Source: Eremophila alpestris peregrina
Lineage: Eukaryota; Chordata; Aves; Passeriformes; Alaudidae
DNA length: 64,000 bases
Assembly (NCBI GenBank): GCA_009792885.1
Contig: WMCF01000016.1
Coordinates: 9,223,062-9,287,061 of the forward strand
Reading direction: 5' to 3'
Each line of letters starts with the position of its first letter. Within the stretch, counting starts at the first letter, position 1. Of the stretch, positions 1 to 12,645 are shown one piece after another. The translations under genes and the position numbers were made by a program. The notes under the pieces are model-generated. The model was not told where the DNA came from and made no database searches. It worked only from the letters and a program-made list of their open reading frames with translations.

Positions 1-623
1 GCTCAGGTGTCCCATACTTGCACTCTGTAAGCACAGACAGAATTTCTATCTATACAGAAAGAGTAAGCCTGGCTCCCACTAGCCAGGGCTAGGCAAGCAG
101 TAGTTCCTGTCCTCATAAAGCATTTTCTCCACCTTTGCATGGCTTTTCATTCTTCTGTAATTTCATTCACTTCTCTCCCAATCTCCTGCTGTTGGGCAGT
201 GGCAGGTGAGTGACACTGGTACTCACAGTTGTTGCTTGTTGTTCCATCTGTGAAGCTCACGTGTCTCTCCTTTGAAACTAAAGACTATCCTCATTAAACA
301 AACACATCTCCCTTACCTTACCAACAAGAAAGCTGAGATTGTATAACGGGACAGAGTCTACAGCCTCAGAGTCCTTTGACACAAAAAAAAATACACACGC
401 GAACACACACAAACATACACATGGAAAGATGCATTAACACATTTAACAGTGACCTTCTCAAGGAGATCTCTGGAAAATATAACCCAGCATTAAAGTTCAT
501 GCTATATTTGGACCTCTAAAGACTGTGGAAAAAAACCTGATTGCCATTACATCAGCACCATCACCCTCCACCATCCCCCTTTGCACAGGAAATCATCCCA
601 GCTCCCCACTGCTGGTTCTGTAC
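1..623 (-). other. SLC6A6: SLC6A6 intron following coding exon 5 (partial)
   Basis: It begins with the GTACAG donor at 623 and runs off the left edge. It contains a short A-rich and CA-rich stretch (about 382-421). I see no further exon, RNA gene or repeat family. Confidence 0.85.
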
Positions 624-758
624 CTGTGGGTCAGCTAACCGTGAGATGTCAGGGTAGAGATAAAACTTGATGCCTTCTGCAGCTCCAGGCAGGGTCACAC
701 CACGGATGAGCAGAACAAGGAGCATGATGAATGGGAATGTGGCAGTGATGTACACTAC
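624..758 (-). CDS. SLC6A6: SLC6A6 coding exon 5: TM5 and start of extracellular loop 3 (residues 245-289)
   Basis: The acceptor is a T-rich tract ending TTTCCAG (765-759) and the donor is GTACAG at 623-618. The exon is 135 nt, phase 0 at both ends, and begins VVYITATFPF. Residues about 246-265 form TM5 (YITATFPFIMLLVLLIRG). The loop VTLPGAAEGIKFYLYPDISR follows, with the conserved GI.FYL.PD element of SLC6 proteins, then LADPQ at the exon end. The next expected residues (VW.DA, TM6) are not found in the remaining 623 bases, so the following exon is outside the window. This is the last coding exon visible; the protein here is therefore incomplete at its C-terminal side because of the window edge and not a mutation. 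Confidence 0.95.
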
Positions 759-3700
759 CTGGAAATAAGAAAATGTAAAAGGAACATTTAGTCTGTGGCA
801 GCCAAAGCTCCAGAACCAGGAGAGGTCTAACAATGCGAATTCAAAGACCCCTCATACCTAAAAAGGGTCCAGCCTGAGTTTCTGTGTCTACTTTTTGTTT
901 AATGGTCTTTAACACCTTATTGCCTTAAGCCTGAAGGCAATGTATGAATCCCTCCAGAGGGCCCAGTCAATGGTCACATTGCTCAGACATGATTTTATAC
1001 AATTCATGACTTTTGTTCAAATTCTGCCTTTGCATTTGTCCTCCTCACATGACAGGGGCACCTCTGCCAGGGAAGTGAAAAGGTTTCCTCACTGAGGGCC
1101 CCTGAAAAATTATTACCTCATTCTTTATTGGAACTTTAAAACTTACAAACTGCAAACTGTTTTGCAAGCTCTGCTGCTACCTCTGACCTTGGTGTGCAGC
1201 CCCACGACTGCTCCTACAGCCAACTTCCCCAGGGACTGTGTTCAGAGATGAAGGTAATTTAGTCCCTGCTCCTGTGTCTCCCTTCCCTTCTCCTTGAACA
1301 CATCAAGCCCTTCAGGTTGGCATCAGCCTCCACAGTGGTAATTTCCAGTCCTATAACTTCATTCTTGCCCTTGCTGCCTATTCAGTAACATCATTACTGG
1401 AAACTAAGGCTCTATTCATCCAGTTTGAAAATATGTCTTCATTATCTTTAACCTCTATTTCCACTCTCTTTGAATAACAGCCTACTTCTTCTCTTCTTGT
1501 TATCTCCTCATTCATTTGATGAAAGAGCCCTTTGCTTTCATCTCCAGCACGAGGGTTAATTGAGCTTGCATTTGGACAGTTCTATCTTTAGACCCACTCT
1601 TTTTGACCTCTAAGATTTTGCTTTCTTTGCTCATCAGTGCTTTCTCTCATTTTTTATATAACTACGGTCACTACTGTCCAAGAAAGGGCATTTTTCTTGA
1701 AGTCAGATGATTCCCCCAGGTAATTACAGTTTGCTGCCATGAGTTAGAATGTATTTTTGTTTTCCAGAATTTGCTGAACTATTGCAAGGCTCCCAGGATC
1801 CTCCATTTTTCTTCGTAAGCATGTCCTTTGAGAATAATGAGGAGAACTCAAAGACTGCATTGCCATAATAATTCACAGAGCAGGGTTGATTTCATAGAAT
1901 GAATTTTTTTCTTACATGCCCTTCTTAATTCTCTCTTTGAATTTTCTGTATATTTTCCACAAATAACATGTATGGCACACTAGCCTAGTTTCACCAAAAC
2001 CAGGAAAAAAGAGGATTTCTGCATATTTTTTTTTTAAATAAGCCAGGACTATGAAAAAATCAAAGTTTTCTTAGAAAAAAAAAGCTTTGATGTATTTACA
2101 GGAACTGAATGAACAAAAACTCAGAGAGAGGTCTTTGCTCTGCAGGTAGAGATTCTTTTACAATGCTGCAGAAATTTTTAAGAGCAAGCACATTATCTAA
2201 AGCTTAAGCATAACTAGTATTTTTCATCATGATTTCATACTTATTTGTCCAATGCTTTACTGAAAGATTTAAAAACTACATCTTCCCCCCACCCCCACCC
2301 TGCCCTCCAAAGAGCCATTAACACACTGGAAAGCAGGGAAGTGCTATAAACAACCCTCTGCTAAAGTAAACTAGACTTCTCAAATAATTCAAGTCCTCCA
2401 TTAGAGTTTACAGTTTACTTTTGTTTGACCCCAAAGTTAATGGAGCCAACCAGAGACTGTCCAGTGGTTTTGTTGGGCTTTGGCTGCACACCCACACGAG
2501 TTCCTCCCAACCTCCCTGCTTCAGACATGAGACCTCTCTGCAGCATTTCCAGAGAACACAGATTTCTAGATAACTGATTTTAACAGACCTGTTTTCAACC
2601 TTTTATCTTCATGGGGGGTGGAAATAGTACCACAGGCAGCTTGGAATGCCTCTCCATGCTACCAGGGCCTTCACTGAGCTGACACCAGGGTTGCCAAAGG
2701 TGCTGCAAAAATGTTCTCTTCCACCCTTGCTGCTGCAGGAGATTTACTGCATCCACCTTTACTGTAAAACTTGTACAACCTCCTCACTGAGTCCCACCAG
2801 TCAGAGGGAATAGAGAAACAAACATTTTTGGCAATGAGTGCTTCAGAGGTGTGGAAGCTGTTCTTTGGGGGCAAGGTGGTGGGCATCCAGGGTAAGGCAC
2901 CAGCTTTTTAATGAGGCTCATTGATCAAAATCACAGAAAGCAAGGCAGAAACTGCAGTAAAGCAAGTGGTTTAGTCAACAGTGGAGCTGTGGAGGTCTGG
3001 CTTCCTACAAAGTTTTGTCTCCTCGCTGATTCAGTGTGCAACAAGCTAAAACTGCTAAATGATGCTCTCTCTGCAGCTGAGGCACTTGGAATTTCTCCCC
3101 CTGACTTCTCTGGGGACTTATAAAAGATGAGTTCACACTGTGGCCTTTTCCTTAGGAAGGGCACTAATGGGGTTGCTTCCTTCTGCCTAGCTGAGAAGAA
3201 ATGTGGGGAACTTAGTACCTTGAGAGCCCTCCTCCTCTGTCAGACTTCTCTGAACACTGCCTCAAGCAACAATTTTGAAAGGTAAGATTTGCACAAACAA
3301 AATGGCTTCAAAGCTTCTGAAAACAGGTATAAAATCAGTCCTGAATGCAAGGGGGAATAGCATTATGCTTCACACCAAGTGACTGACCAAGACTTGCAAT
3401 GGAGTAGGATGTTCAGGAGTGATGCAACTGTTATCCATCACAGGAAAACATGACTCTGGAGAGCTGGTCATGGGACCAAACCCACAAGCTATGCAGGATC
3501 TTTGTTAGTGACAATGCCCCTGAACGAGCACCTAAGTTTAGTTTTAGAGCTCTTCTGTGAGCAAGTGGCATTTCAAAGATGCTCTGCATTCACAGCTCTG
3601 TTAACATCCATCCTGCTGCACTGGAATGAACTTGCCTGGAGTGAGAACACAGACACACAGAGCAGAGCACCACTCATCACAAGCCTGAGGCCTTCTGCAC

Positions 3701-3982
3701 TCATGACAACAGTGGGATGCTCGTCCTCTGAGAGCTGAAGTGGGGCTCAGTCTGTGCTTGTATCTGCTTCTGGATGCCCTTCCAAAAATGGCTACTTGAC
3801 TCACAGGCATTTTGGACATTGGTAAGGACCTTCAAAAGTCAGCTGAATATGAATTCTTCTCTTACTCAATGGAAAAATACATTTTTTTCCAGGAAATGGT
3901 GAATGTCTTCAAGAACAGCATTACTTAGTATTCCTAACATCTCTAACTGCAATGATTACAGAATGGGTAAAAGAGCACTTAC
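759..3982 (-). other. SLC6A6: SLC6A6 intron between coding exons 4 and 5 (3.2 kb)
   Basis: The donor is at 3982 and the acceptor AG at 760-759. The interior is AT-rich with short A and T runs and a C-rich patch near 2284-2310. Small open frames on both strands have no recognisable domain. I see no identifiable repeat or RNA gene. Confidence 0.85.
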
Positions 3983-4115
3983 CTTCCCAGTGGATTTGAC
4001 TCCTTTCCAAATGCAGAAGAAACATATCACCCAGACAAGGAGGAGACACAGTGCTAGATCCCACTTGATAATACCAATATCTTCAATTCCCGAGGACAAG
4101 CTCAGCACATTGCGC
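3983..4115 (-). CDS. SLC6A6: SLC6A6 coding exon 4: end of loop 2 and TM4 (residues 200-244)
   Basis: The acceptor ends ATTCAG at 4121-4116 and the donor is GTAAGT at 3982-3977. The 133-nt exon enters in phase 2 and finishes a Glu codon split with the previous exon, giving FWERNVLSLS. It exits in phase 0 after STGK. Residues 201-217 close extracellular loop 2. Residues about 218-235 (WDLALCLLLVWVICFFCIW) are TM4. KGVKSTGK is the short cytosolic turn before TM5. The segment IEDIGIIKW differs from the corresponding mammalian residues, in the same variable loop as the previous exon. The frame is intact and the reading continues directly into the next exon. Confidence 0.95.
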
Positions 4116-5043
4116 CTGAATATTTGAAAGGGAACAAAACAAGAGAGATGCAGGAGCTCAGTTGATGCAGACTCTGGTTCTGATGGCTGAGAATACACAA
4201 TGGTGTGCATGGCAGCTGATGCACAGACAGATCTCTGCTCTCAAAACACTTGCTCAGTCAGTGGCTTATGTGACCAAAGCTGTGCTTTGCAGCCCTACAT
4301 CTCCCCAGTGTCTGTGGGACTCCTTAATTCAATATACTGCACAACATTTAAAAAAAATTAAACTCTTGTTTCCATGTCTCCACCATGGACACTTGGAGCT
4401 GATCTGTACCCACATGTTTCTGCTCCTTTTCAGTTCATTAGCAAGGCTGCCATGGGGAGGAAAGGGAAAAAGAAGTGCAGGGAAGTGTCAGGCCATGCAG
4501 CTCTGCAGGGTAAGGTTGGAACCATTATCTTTTCGCCCCTTGGAGCCCCCCAAACAAAAACTGCCTGGGTGCTGCTGCCTGCCCCAAACACTGAGTTCTC
4601 ACTTAGCTAACACCAGATTATTTGGGAAACTTTATTCTCTTACTTAGGTTAATAAATAAAAAAAGTAATTCCTGAGCTGTGTTTTAAGGGGTCAACATCT
4701 GACCATTAAAAGACACTGATCCAGAGGGGAAATATTCATTAAGGCTTCTCTCTTTTCAAAATTCCCATGGCTTACAATTAAATACTTAATTTAAACTATT
4801 TCTCAAAAACTTTCATGCAACATACACTGTCCTCACACACTGCCTTGTCATACTCAACACTTCATTCGTCAAATATGTAAAAGAACAAACTGTTTCATAC
4901 TGTTCACTGAGCTAAAACTCCTCTGCAAATGAACTCAGTAAACTCTGAAGAGTTTCTGCAAGGTTTTTTTAGTCAATGAACAGATTTGATTTCAATTACC
5001 ACAGAAATGCCTTGCCCTAAGACTACAGAAGTTAACTTGCTAC

Positions 5044-5064
5044 TTTTTTTTTTTTTTTTTTTTT
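5044..5064. repeat. T21 homopolymer
   Basis: A run of 21 T in the intron between coding exons 3 and 4. Confidence 0.95.
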
Positions 5065-7296
5065 ATTAATTACTAGTTACATTTTACTTTCAGACAGCTG
5101 TAAAACTCAGGCACTCTCATTCACCAGAGTTACAGAGAACAGAGCCCAGAGCATTCTGGGTGCTGTGTGGGTCAGGCCCATGTGTGGGGATCCAGTACAA
5201 GACAGACCATGGTGGTTTGGTTTTCCCCTGAACTAATGAATTTAGTTGGTTTTTTACTTTGCTATTACCATGGAAATAATAGTGAATGAAGTCACTGATG
5301 GAAAATCTGCAATTAGTTTTTGGAAAAAGCCCTGGATTGACCAACTTAATAGGACTCAAACCCTGGCCCATCTGTTTTTGCATCTCTGTTTGCCAAACTC
5401 ACTTGGATTACCTGTGTGACCCTGTTCTCACACCAAATGCTTTATTCTCTCTGAACGTGTGTGTATTTTGTTATGGAAAAGGACTAATGGCACCAGACAG
5501 GGTAAGTCTGCCCTAATCAGCACAGCTATTCAATAGTTATGAGAAACCCCTCAGTAATGAATATTTGGCATAAAGTTGCAGTCCTGCTTCACCTGAGCCT
5601 AAAGAAACAAAGGAAAAACCTGCTGTGCATATACAAAAGAAGAAAATACATTTATAAGATGACAAAGTTCAGCTGCAACCTTCTGTGCCTTTTTAAAAAA
5701 TAAATGGCAATTTTCCAGTCAAAGGGGCAGTTCATATTAAAAAGGCAATCTATAGAGTTGGCTCTCAGGAAGCTGTGAATAATTAACTGCAAATGCCTTT
5801 TGGAATAGGGAGCTTTATTAATGCATTCAGCTAAGACTTCTTTGCTTTTTACCGTGGAACTAAAAGCAAGTGGCCATTTCTCCTAGAGTTTGCCCCAGCA
5901 ATTCTTTCAAGATTTTTTGGAAGACACCCCAGTGGGCTACTGAGAGCCAGATATCTTGCTTTTCTATGCTTTTCCTGCTTATCCCATCTCACAAAGACTG
6001 ACTTCCTCAAGGAATACGCTCAGAATTATCAGAGGAGCTTCAGCATTACAATTGTTTTATGACTTCTAGCCCTACATATTTTTGCAGAAGCACTCAACCT
6101 GGATTTGTGACCCTGTCAATTCAAGTTCAGCAAGGAGCACAAGCTGGGCTTTGCTGATAACTTCTCAATTTTGTTACATAACCCCCATGCTACTGAGATT
6201 CAGCCAAGCCCACTCAGCTACCTTCACACCACTCACACACAGAGCTGTTACTCATGCAGATTTATAGTCTGATGCTGTCATTAACTATCACTCATATATA
6301 ATCAATGGGACAACAGGCTGAGGCTGAGTTTGTTGTAAACAGGAGCTCTTGACCCTTGAACACTAATATGTTCTAGTGCTTGCAATATGGAAATGTAACA
6401 GGAGCTGTAACTGGCTCTACAACACAAACAAAAATAAAATGAAGAGAGTTATGCAATCCTTGGGGGATATTCCAGCTCATTAATCAAGTGAATGCAGAGA
6501 GGATCTTTCAAACCAGGAAAGGTGAAGCACCCTTTCATGTTGGATGGACAAGAATAATTAACACTGAAGAGGTTGTACAGAAGAATATTAAAAGGAGAAT
6601 ATGAAACAATTAAAAAAACTCTCAAGTCTGGTCTTAAAGGCAGAGACAGCTGCTCTAGATTTTGTTTAGCTTTTTGTGTTGCTCCCTTTAGGATTACATG
6701 CCATTAGCATGTGATGGTCTTTCTTGGGATTTGGACGAATAAAGTCTGCTGATTACCAAATATTTATAAACACTTGGCCAGCACCAGACAATCAGAGGTT
6801 TTGTTCCACCATAATTACCCTATTACACTTATCCCTTCTGTATTAATATGTGTGTAAGCCTTTAAGGTTTTGAACTCCAAAATAAAATCTTCAGAAATAA
6901 GACCTGAAGCATGTGATACCAAGAGGTAAGTCTCCTGATATAAAGCCTGATTTTCTTAACCCCCTTTTATTGCTACTCAAGCAAGCATGTGATTTGCACT
7001 AAACATTATTTCAAGTGAACTGAAATGTCAGGCTGCACTACACATCCAGCCAGGCTGAGAAGTTCAGCATGAAGAGGTTAATGCATCTATGTGGTCAATT
7101 ATACCTGGGCAGCACTGGTTTTACAAAGCAGTGCTGATGAGGACACTCTAAAAATGTCCCACAATAAAAATGGCATTGGGTTTCAGAAACCAAATACTCA
7201 CAAACCTCTGAATTAAACTGGAATTAATTGTGCCACAAAGCAGATGGATATCTTCAGTTAAAGACTAATTATTTACCTGTCCTTTCAATGTTGGTA

Positions 7297-7314
7297 GCTG
7301 GCTGGCTGGCTGGC
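7297..7314. repeat. (GCTG)n short microsatellite
   Basis: Four GCTG units and a partial one, in the intron between coding exons 3 and 4. Confidence 0.85.
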
Positions 7315-9617
7315 AGCCAGTATTGTCTCTGGCAGCATGGTACCTGCAAGTTCTTAAATCTATTTTTAATTTCAGAATTGTAAAGAAGAAAAAAGAAAAA
7401 AGGGGCTATTCAGTGCTTGCACCATGTGAAAGCTATGCTACTTTAATTACAACAGTGCTGCGTGATCTCTGCTCTTACTTTAAGACATCAATAGTTATTT
7501 ATGCAGAGACAGCAGCTATTTTTAATACTCCTCCAAGTGTCATGACTCCTGAAGGCAGCTTGCTCTGTCGAGGGCAGTTTTGCCCATGATGAAACAGTGA
7601 ATTATGGGCAGTATGTCTGTTCTAGTAGGATTACAAAGCCAAACTCCTCCCTAGCAGGACTCCAGGGAAGAGTTCAGTTTATGGTGTCTAAAGCTGTTGA
7701 GGATACAAGTTAAAGTGGCTGCAAAGTGCAGGGAGAGCTACTCCAGAAGCACTAATCACTGAGCAACCTTTGCTCTGACTCTGCTACAGGCACAGTGAGG
7801 GCACAGCTGAGGACAGCAAAGTGTGTGAGGATCAAGGATTTGTTGTCCAGCCTCAGGCTCCTCCAGCCTGACTACATCGACAGAGAGATGAGAGAGCCCT
7901 CACTCTTTTTACAGTCCCTTTCCCACCTCCCAGCCCTTTCCCTTTCTGTTGTGGTATAAGTGAAGGTGCTGCCTGGGGCCCCCAGGGACACAATCTGGCC
8001 CACAAATCTGTGCAGTGCAGGAGTAGGAGCTTGCAGAGCAGCAGGACAATCCCATGGCCACATCAGGAGCTGCCAAGCTCACGGCTGTCCCAGGTATATA
8101 ACAACTGTCAGCAAAATTACTGCACAGAAGCAGCAATGAACACAGTGTTTTGGGAGTCTGGGGGAGCAACTCTTCAGGGGCAGCACTGTGGATATCAGCT
8201 TCCTCGGGAGGCCTTGAGAAGACCCTGGAACACACAACCCAACCAGCCACTAATTTGGATTCAAGGCCTTCAGTCTCAAATTATTGTGGGAGAGTCCAAA
8301 GGAGTGAGAGCTGCTTCCCCTTCTACTGCAACTTGCCTCTCAGTTCCCCCAAAATATTCAAAGGTACCATTTAACAATTGTTTTCCAACTTCCTCTATAT
8401 TTACAAGGGAGGAAGTCACCTGGGAAAGCAGCTGCCCCTCAACATGGAAATGCAGAGCTCATGGTGAAAGTGCTGCTCTCAGAGCCTGCACCCTCTCTCT
8501 CTCACACCAGCCAACAAAGCCTTTTGACAAACTACCAATCCAAGATTCCATCAGCCCCTTTATATTTTGGCTCTCATGTTACAAATTTTAGCACAGTTCC
8601 TAAGACTATTTTGTTTCCTAAACCTAATGCATGCCAAACATCTTCAGCATGAACATGATTCCTGCTGGGGCTTTGGCTGATGCGTATTTTTAAAAATAGA
8701 GAAGTAGGTACAAGTTGATAGGAGATGAAACTGCACTTTAAAAATGCTGAAAAAGCCAAGCTGGACCAGAAACTGATTCTACCCATAAGTGACTATCTGA
8801 GCAAGTAAGCAAGCAAAAAAATTATCAATAAACTATTTGAAGGTGCTTTGGATTTAGGTTTCCCTACAGGTGTCTTCCTCTGCTGCTATGTTTTGACACT
8901 TACATAAACACACAGAGTTTTGAGGTCATGCCTGTTCAGAGATCACGTTATGCAATATGATTTAAAACTTGAAAAATAACAGAGAAATGAGAATAAGGAG
9001 CTTATGACTGATGAAATTCAGGCATCTGGCAAAACAGTCTCCTCAGAGACTACAGAGAAAAACGTAACACAGATGACCTGAGAATCCTAGAATACAGGAC
9101 AACGTTCACCACCTCTGTCAGATTTATTACTGAGGTTAAAAGCCTTTACACTGTTGTCAGACTGAAGAGAGATGTGTTATAGCTTCACTAAGTGTACTGC
9201 AAATGCTAACAGCTGGGGAAGGAGCAACCACAAAGGTGATGATTTGTCACTGTAAATCCCTGCTATCAGGGCATCTGCAGTGACTTGTTTTTGTTCTCTG
9301 CTGCACTCAGAGAATCCAGCCAAGAAGGAAATAAGTTTTCTTCCAAAGAAGAAGCTGTACAGGGCTTTTAAAGCTCCCTGTATGGTCTAGAATAAATAAA
9401 CTTACACATCTATCACCTGCCTCCACTACTCCCAGATTTACCAGTCTGTCTCAAGATAGGTTCTCACCTGTAGCAAACACCTGTCAAAAAACTGACACCC
9501 AGAGCAATTTTCTTTTCCTATCTCACATTTCCCACTGGGCTCCCATAAAATCTCAGGACTGACCTCTGGCATGCCACCAAAAGCTCCCTGAAGACACCAC
9601 AAAGAAGGGGTACTTAC

Positions 9618-9852
9618 TCCCAAAACTCTGTGACAGGAGAGGTGAAGTTAGTGGCATTCAGCGAGATCCAAAGGGTTTTGTTCTTCCTGAGAGTGTCCTC
9701 CACACAGGTGGGGGTGTTCCACTTCTGGTGGCAGTGTGCCCATGGCAGCACGCTCTGGAACGACTGGAACAGGTAGTAGAGTCCCCAGGCCAGGATCACG
9801 ATGTAGTACACGTTCAGCAGGGACACAATCACTATGGAAGCATAACCAATTC
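9618..9852 (-). CDS. SLC6A6: SLC6A6 coding exon 3: TM3 and glycosylated extracellular loop 2 (residues 122-200)
   Basis: The acceptor is a pyrimidine tract ending CCCAG at 9857-9853. The donor is GTAAGT at 9617-9612. The 235-nt exon enters in phase 1 and leaves in phase 2. Residues 122-154 (GIGYASIVIVSLLNVYYIVI and on to LFQSF) are TM3, holding the conserved tyrosines of the SLC6 substrate site. Loop 2 follows, with Cys162 and Cys171, the expected disulfide pair. It has three N-glycosylation sequons: Asn179 (NKT), Asn187 (NAT) and Asn190 (NFT). The loop sequence WNTPTCVEDTLRKNK is close to mammalian TauT, with several substitutions in the LNATNFTSPVTEFW part. Loop 2 is the fastest-evolving extracellular part of these transporters, so those substitutions are expected. 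Confidence 0.95.
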
Positions 9853-11710
9853 CTGGGAAGAAGGGGAGAGAAAAGAAAAACATGCAGATGTGACAGCTGC
9901 TGTGATCTCCTGGGGCTGGTGCCATTCCCAGTGTGTTGTGGGCTTGTGTCCTGCCCTACCCTACTGCTGATGGAAACTCAGCTCAACCACACATAAGCAC
10001 AGACCTGCCACCATCTCTGGCACTCAGGGCTGAGTTTCTGGCTCTGGTTTGCTGACACTGAGGGGAGGACTGCAGGAATCTACCCAATTTAAAACTAACC
10101 CAGCTATTTCAAGTTTTAGGAGAGGGAAGTCAAGGCATCAGGCTTTGCTTGTTTGCTGCAGCGTCTCACTTCTTAGGTATCTTATGTGGGCAACCTCATT
10201 ATTGCCACAATGTCCCCCAAGCCAACTTTCCTGGCAGCAGCTCAGCTGGACAGCACCTGCACCACTCAATTATCAGTTGGCTGGGCTCTGCCTAAGTGGG
10301 GGAAAAAAAAAAAGACAGTCCTTGAATGACTTAAAAAGGAATCAATGTGAAAGTGGTTGTTTCTGCCTCAATTTCACTTGTGCAAAGGAAGTATGGTGTT
10401 TGTGGCTCTTATGGTTACCTGGATCAATCTCTGCTTACACAGCTTGCCAGCTATGAACCACAGGCAAAATAAAAATACTTCCTTATAAAGTTTAGAGCTG
10501 TCTCTTACAAGAACCTATGAGGCTCCCTTTAACATCACTCTGATGGATATTCCAGCACTTGGGATACCTGCCTCATATTTTACAGTTTAAACCCTGTTGC
10601 AGCAGGAGTCTTTATCACCAAAGATTATTTTCATGTCAGATGGAAACAAGTAGAGCAAGTGCTATTTATTCTGTACATCTGCATTTCTTTCAGCATATTC
10701 AGCTAAGTCACATTAGCTACACTTTCTCTTTATGGATGCCTGGGAGATTGCTATTTAAACAAGGAACATTCCTTCTTCCTCCTCAAAAGAAAAAAAAAAG
10801 TTTTCACAAAAGTGGGAGGAGGAGGAGGAGGAAGAAAATTAAGCTAAAGCAGCACAATTACATCAGCTTCAGCAGCATTTTGAGCACTAGGTGGGAGGGT
10901 GAGCCTCAGAGAAAACCCCCACTTCTGCTTGGGGTGACATCAGGGGAGAGAGATGCCTGGAACAGCAACAGTGGCAGAGCCAGAGACATGCCAGTGTGAA
11001 GTGCCCACTCTCCCCAGATGGGATTAGAGCAGGGCCACATGTTAAGTGTAGTTATTTCAAATTATTCTGCTTATGCTGTCCAGCTGTAAAGGGCAATCTG
11101 CACACATGACAGGCATCCTCTGTCATTTTTCTAACCTATCTTTCATTTTTCCCTCTAGTTAACTTCCAGAGCAGCCTTCACACTGTTGCTGTGAGCACTG
11201 AGCAAGCAAAGGCCCTTTGACAGTATCAGACCAGGACCTGCTCAGTTATGACCAAAGCCCTGTTCCTGAATCCCACCAAAAAATGCTGTCCAGGTTTTGA
11301 CTGTATCAGTACAGAAGGGTGATGCCAATGATAAGCTTGCACATGGAAGAGGGATTTTAATTTCCAGACTAAAATAACATTTCAAAGATGGTTTCATTAA
11401 TGCCATCTAGCCTTCCAAGACAGTACTTTCTCTGATACCTGTAAACAAAATCTGCAATTGCCTTAAAAGGCATAATAGGCAATTTCTTTCTTGGTTATTG
11501 GCAGTTCTGCCAGTTAACAAACTGATAGCATCAAAATCAATACCTCGCTTTGTCCTTCAGACTCTCTGACTTCTACCTTCCAGGAACCAATATCAGACCC
11601 TTAATTACTGTGCCAAATAGCTGAGTTAATGGACATGAGGAAAATATGTGCTGCTACATATGGTTTACAGAGGGGTCTTTAAGCAGTATAGCACAACAAG
11701 AGGTACTCAC
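9853..11710 (-). other. SLC6A6: SLC6A6 intron between coding exons 2 and 3 (1.9 kb)
   Basis: The donor is at 11710 and the acceptor AG at 9854-9853. It includes a small (GGA)n stretch at 10814-10832 and an A-rich patch near 10790. Nothing else is recognised. Confidence 0.85.
10814..10832. repeat. (GGA)n short microsatellite
   Basis: About six GGA units within a purine-rich patch in the intron between coding exons 2 and 3. Confidence 0.85.
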
Positions 11711-11845
11711 CAGTGAAAATAGGGCAGATCTTTTCCCAGCATGTGATTCCACCTTCGGAGGTATACTGTCCTAGCACCACCTCCAGGAAAAACACGGGAA
11801 GACCTCCCCCAAACAGGAAAATGAAATAAGGTATAAGAAATGCAC
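11711..11845 (-). CDS. SLC6A6: SLC6A6 coding exon 2: TM2 and first intracellular loop (residues 77-121)
   Basis: The acceptor is a CAACAG at 11851-11846 and the donor is GTGAGT at 11710-11705. The exon is 135 nt (45 codons), phase 1 on both sides. It completes the KNGGGAF junction and encodes TM2 (AFLIPYFIFLFGGGLPVFFLE, roughly residues 78-98, shown here in two parts: AFLIPYFIFLFGG then GLPVFFLE). The GQYTSEGGITCWEKICPIF loop follows. The GQ(Y/F) element after TM2 is a conserved SLC6 feature linked to membrane delivery and conformational change. TM2 contains the pair of glycines and the LE typical of the family. Nothing in the exon is broken. Intergenic or alternative explanations are unlikely because both splice phases match the neighbours. 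Confidence 0.96.
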
Positions 11846-12416
11846 CTGTTGAGAGAATACAATAGTACATAATGAAATTAGATGAATGAACTAATGCAAG
11901 ATCATCAAAAAGTAGCAACAGGCACATATAAACAAAGAAAGTTATTCGATACTTTAATATCACCATGCAATGATCTTATTCTGGGGTATTTTTGCTCATT
12001 TTCTCTGCAAAAAGGATGAGTATAGGCTGGAAAGGGCATTTCCTTACCTCTTTAAAGTGGCTATCTCCAATAACAATGGCAGATAGTTAGGCACACAATA
12101 CTTTCACAGGACTCAGACCACTCTTATTCTGAAATCCCCTGGTCTGAAATCCTACTGGTCTATATTAATAGCATATCTTTTGGTTAAAACTCAGACTCAG
12201 ATGTAGCAGAAGTAAAAGAGCAGGAAAGGTTCAACAGTACAACATTTGAAACTGCTGGATTTTTCTCTAATTATGTTTTAATAAAAACTACTCAGCCTAG
12301 AAACAACCTCTCCTGAAGACGGGTGAGGGAGGCAGAAAACAAACAAAAAACCCAGATGAAGGCACTGGAAAGCAGCGAGCGAAGGGCAGACTCCTGAGCT
12401 CAGAGTGAGAACTCAC
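11846..12416 (-). other. SLC6A6: SLC6A6 intron between coding exons 1 and 2 (571 bp)
   Basis: The donor GTGAGT is at 12416 and the acceptor AG at 11847-11846. This is the shortest intron in the window. It holds no recognisable element. Confidence 0.88.
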
Positions 12417-12645
12417 CTCCGCCGTTCTTGTAGCAGAGGTAGGGGAACCGCCAGACGTTGCCCAAGCCAATGAATCCCCCTGCCACGGAGAGCAGGAAGT
12501 CGATCTTGCTCGCCCACTTCTCCCGCTGCGGGGGCTTCCCCTCAGCCTCATCCTCGGGCCGCGTCCCCGGGCTCTTGCCGGGGGAAGGTTTGAGGATGTC
12601 CTTGTGGAAGTCTTTCAAGCACTGAAGCTTTTCCTTTGTCGCCAT
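12417..12645 (-). CDS. SLC6A6: SLC6A6 coding exon 1: N terminus and TM1 (residues 1-77, phase 1 exit)
   Basis: The ATG at 12645-12643 sits in a strong context (A at -3, G at +4) and opens a frame of 76 codons plus one base. Residues 1-45 are the hydrophilic cytosolic tail, with a PSPGKSPGTRPEDEAEG segment. Residues about 48-70 form TM1 and carry the SLC6 signature GFIGLGNVWRFPY (57-69), which in this family is unwound and helps bind Na+ and substrate. The exon ends inside the CYKNGGG motif at a GTGAGT donor (12416-12411), leaving one base of a glycine codon. Reading past that donor would add only intron-encoded residues, so the exon is cut there. The start is chosen because it matches the conserved vertebrate TauT N terminus and because a splice acceptor lies a few bases upstream. 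Confidence 0.96.

Larger units (their letters stand above)
4116..9617 (-). other. SLC6A6: SLC6A6 intron between coding exons 3 and 4 (5.5 kb)
   Basis: The donor is at 9617 and the acceptor AG at 4117-4116. Contents seen: a T21 run at 5044-5064, a (GCTG)n patch at 7297-7314, and otherwise unremarkable sequence. Open frames near 4.2-4.6 kb and 8.0-8.6 kb lack family motifs and are regarded as chance. Confidence 0.85.

Noticed and set aside
4162..4647. 161-codon open frame on the + strand next to coding exon 4
   Set aside because: Antisense to and just beyond an SLC6A6 exon boundary; no motif and typical of chance.
8010..8591. 193-codon open frame on the + strand
   Set aside because: Lies in an SLC6A6 intron, antisense to the gene, with low-information composition and no family motif.
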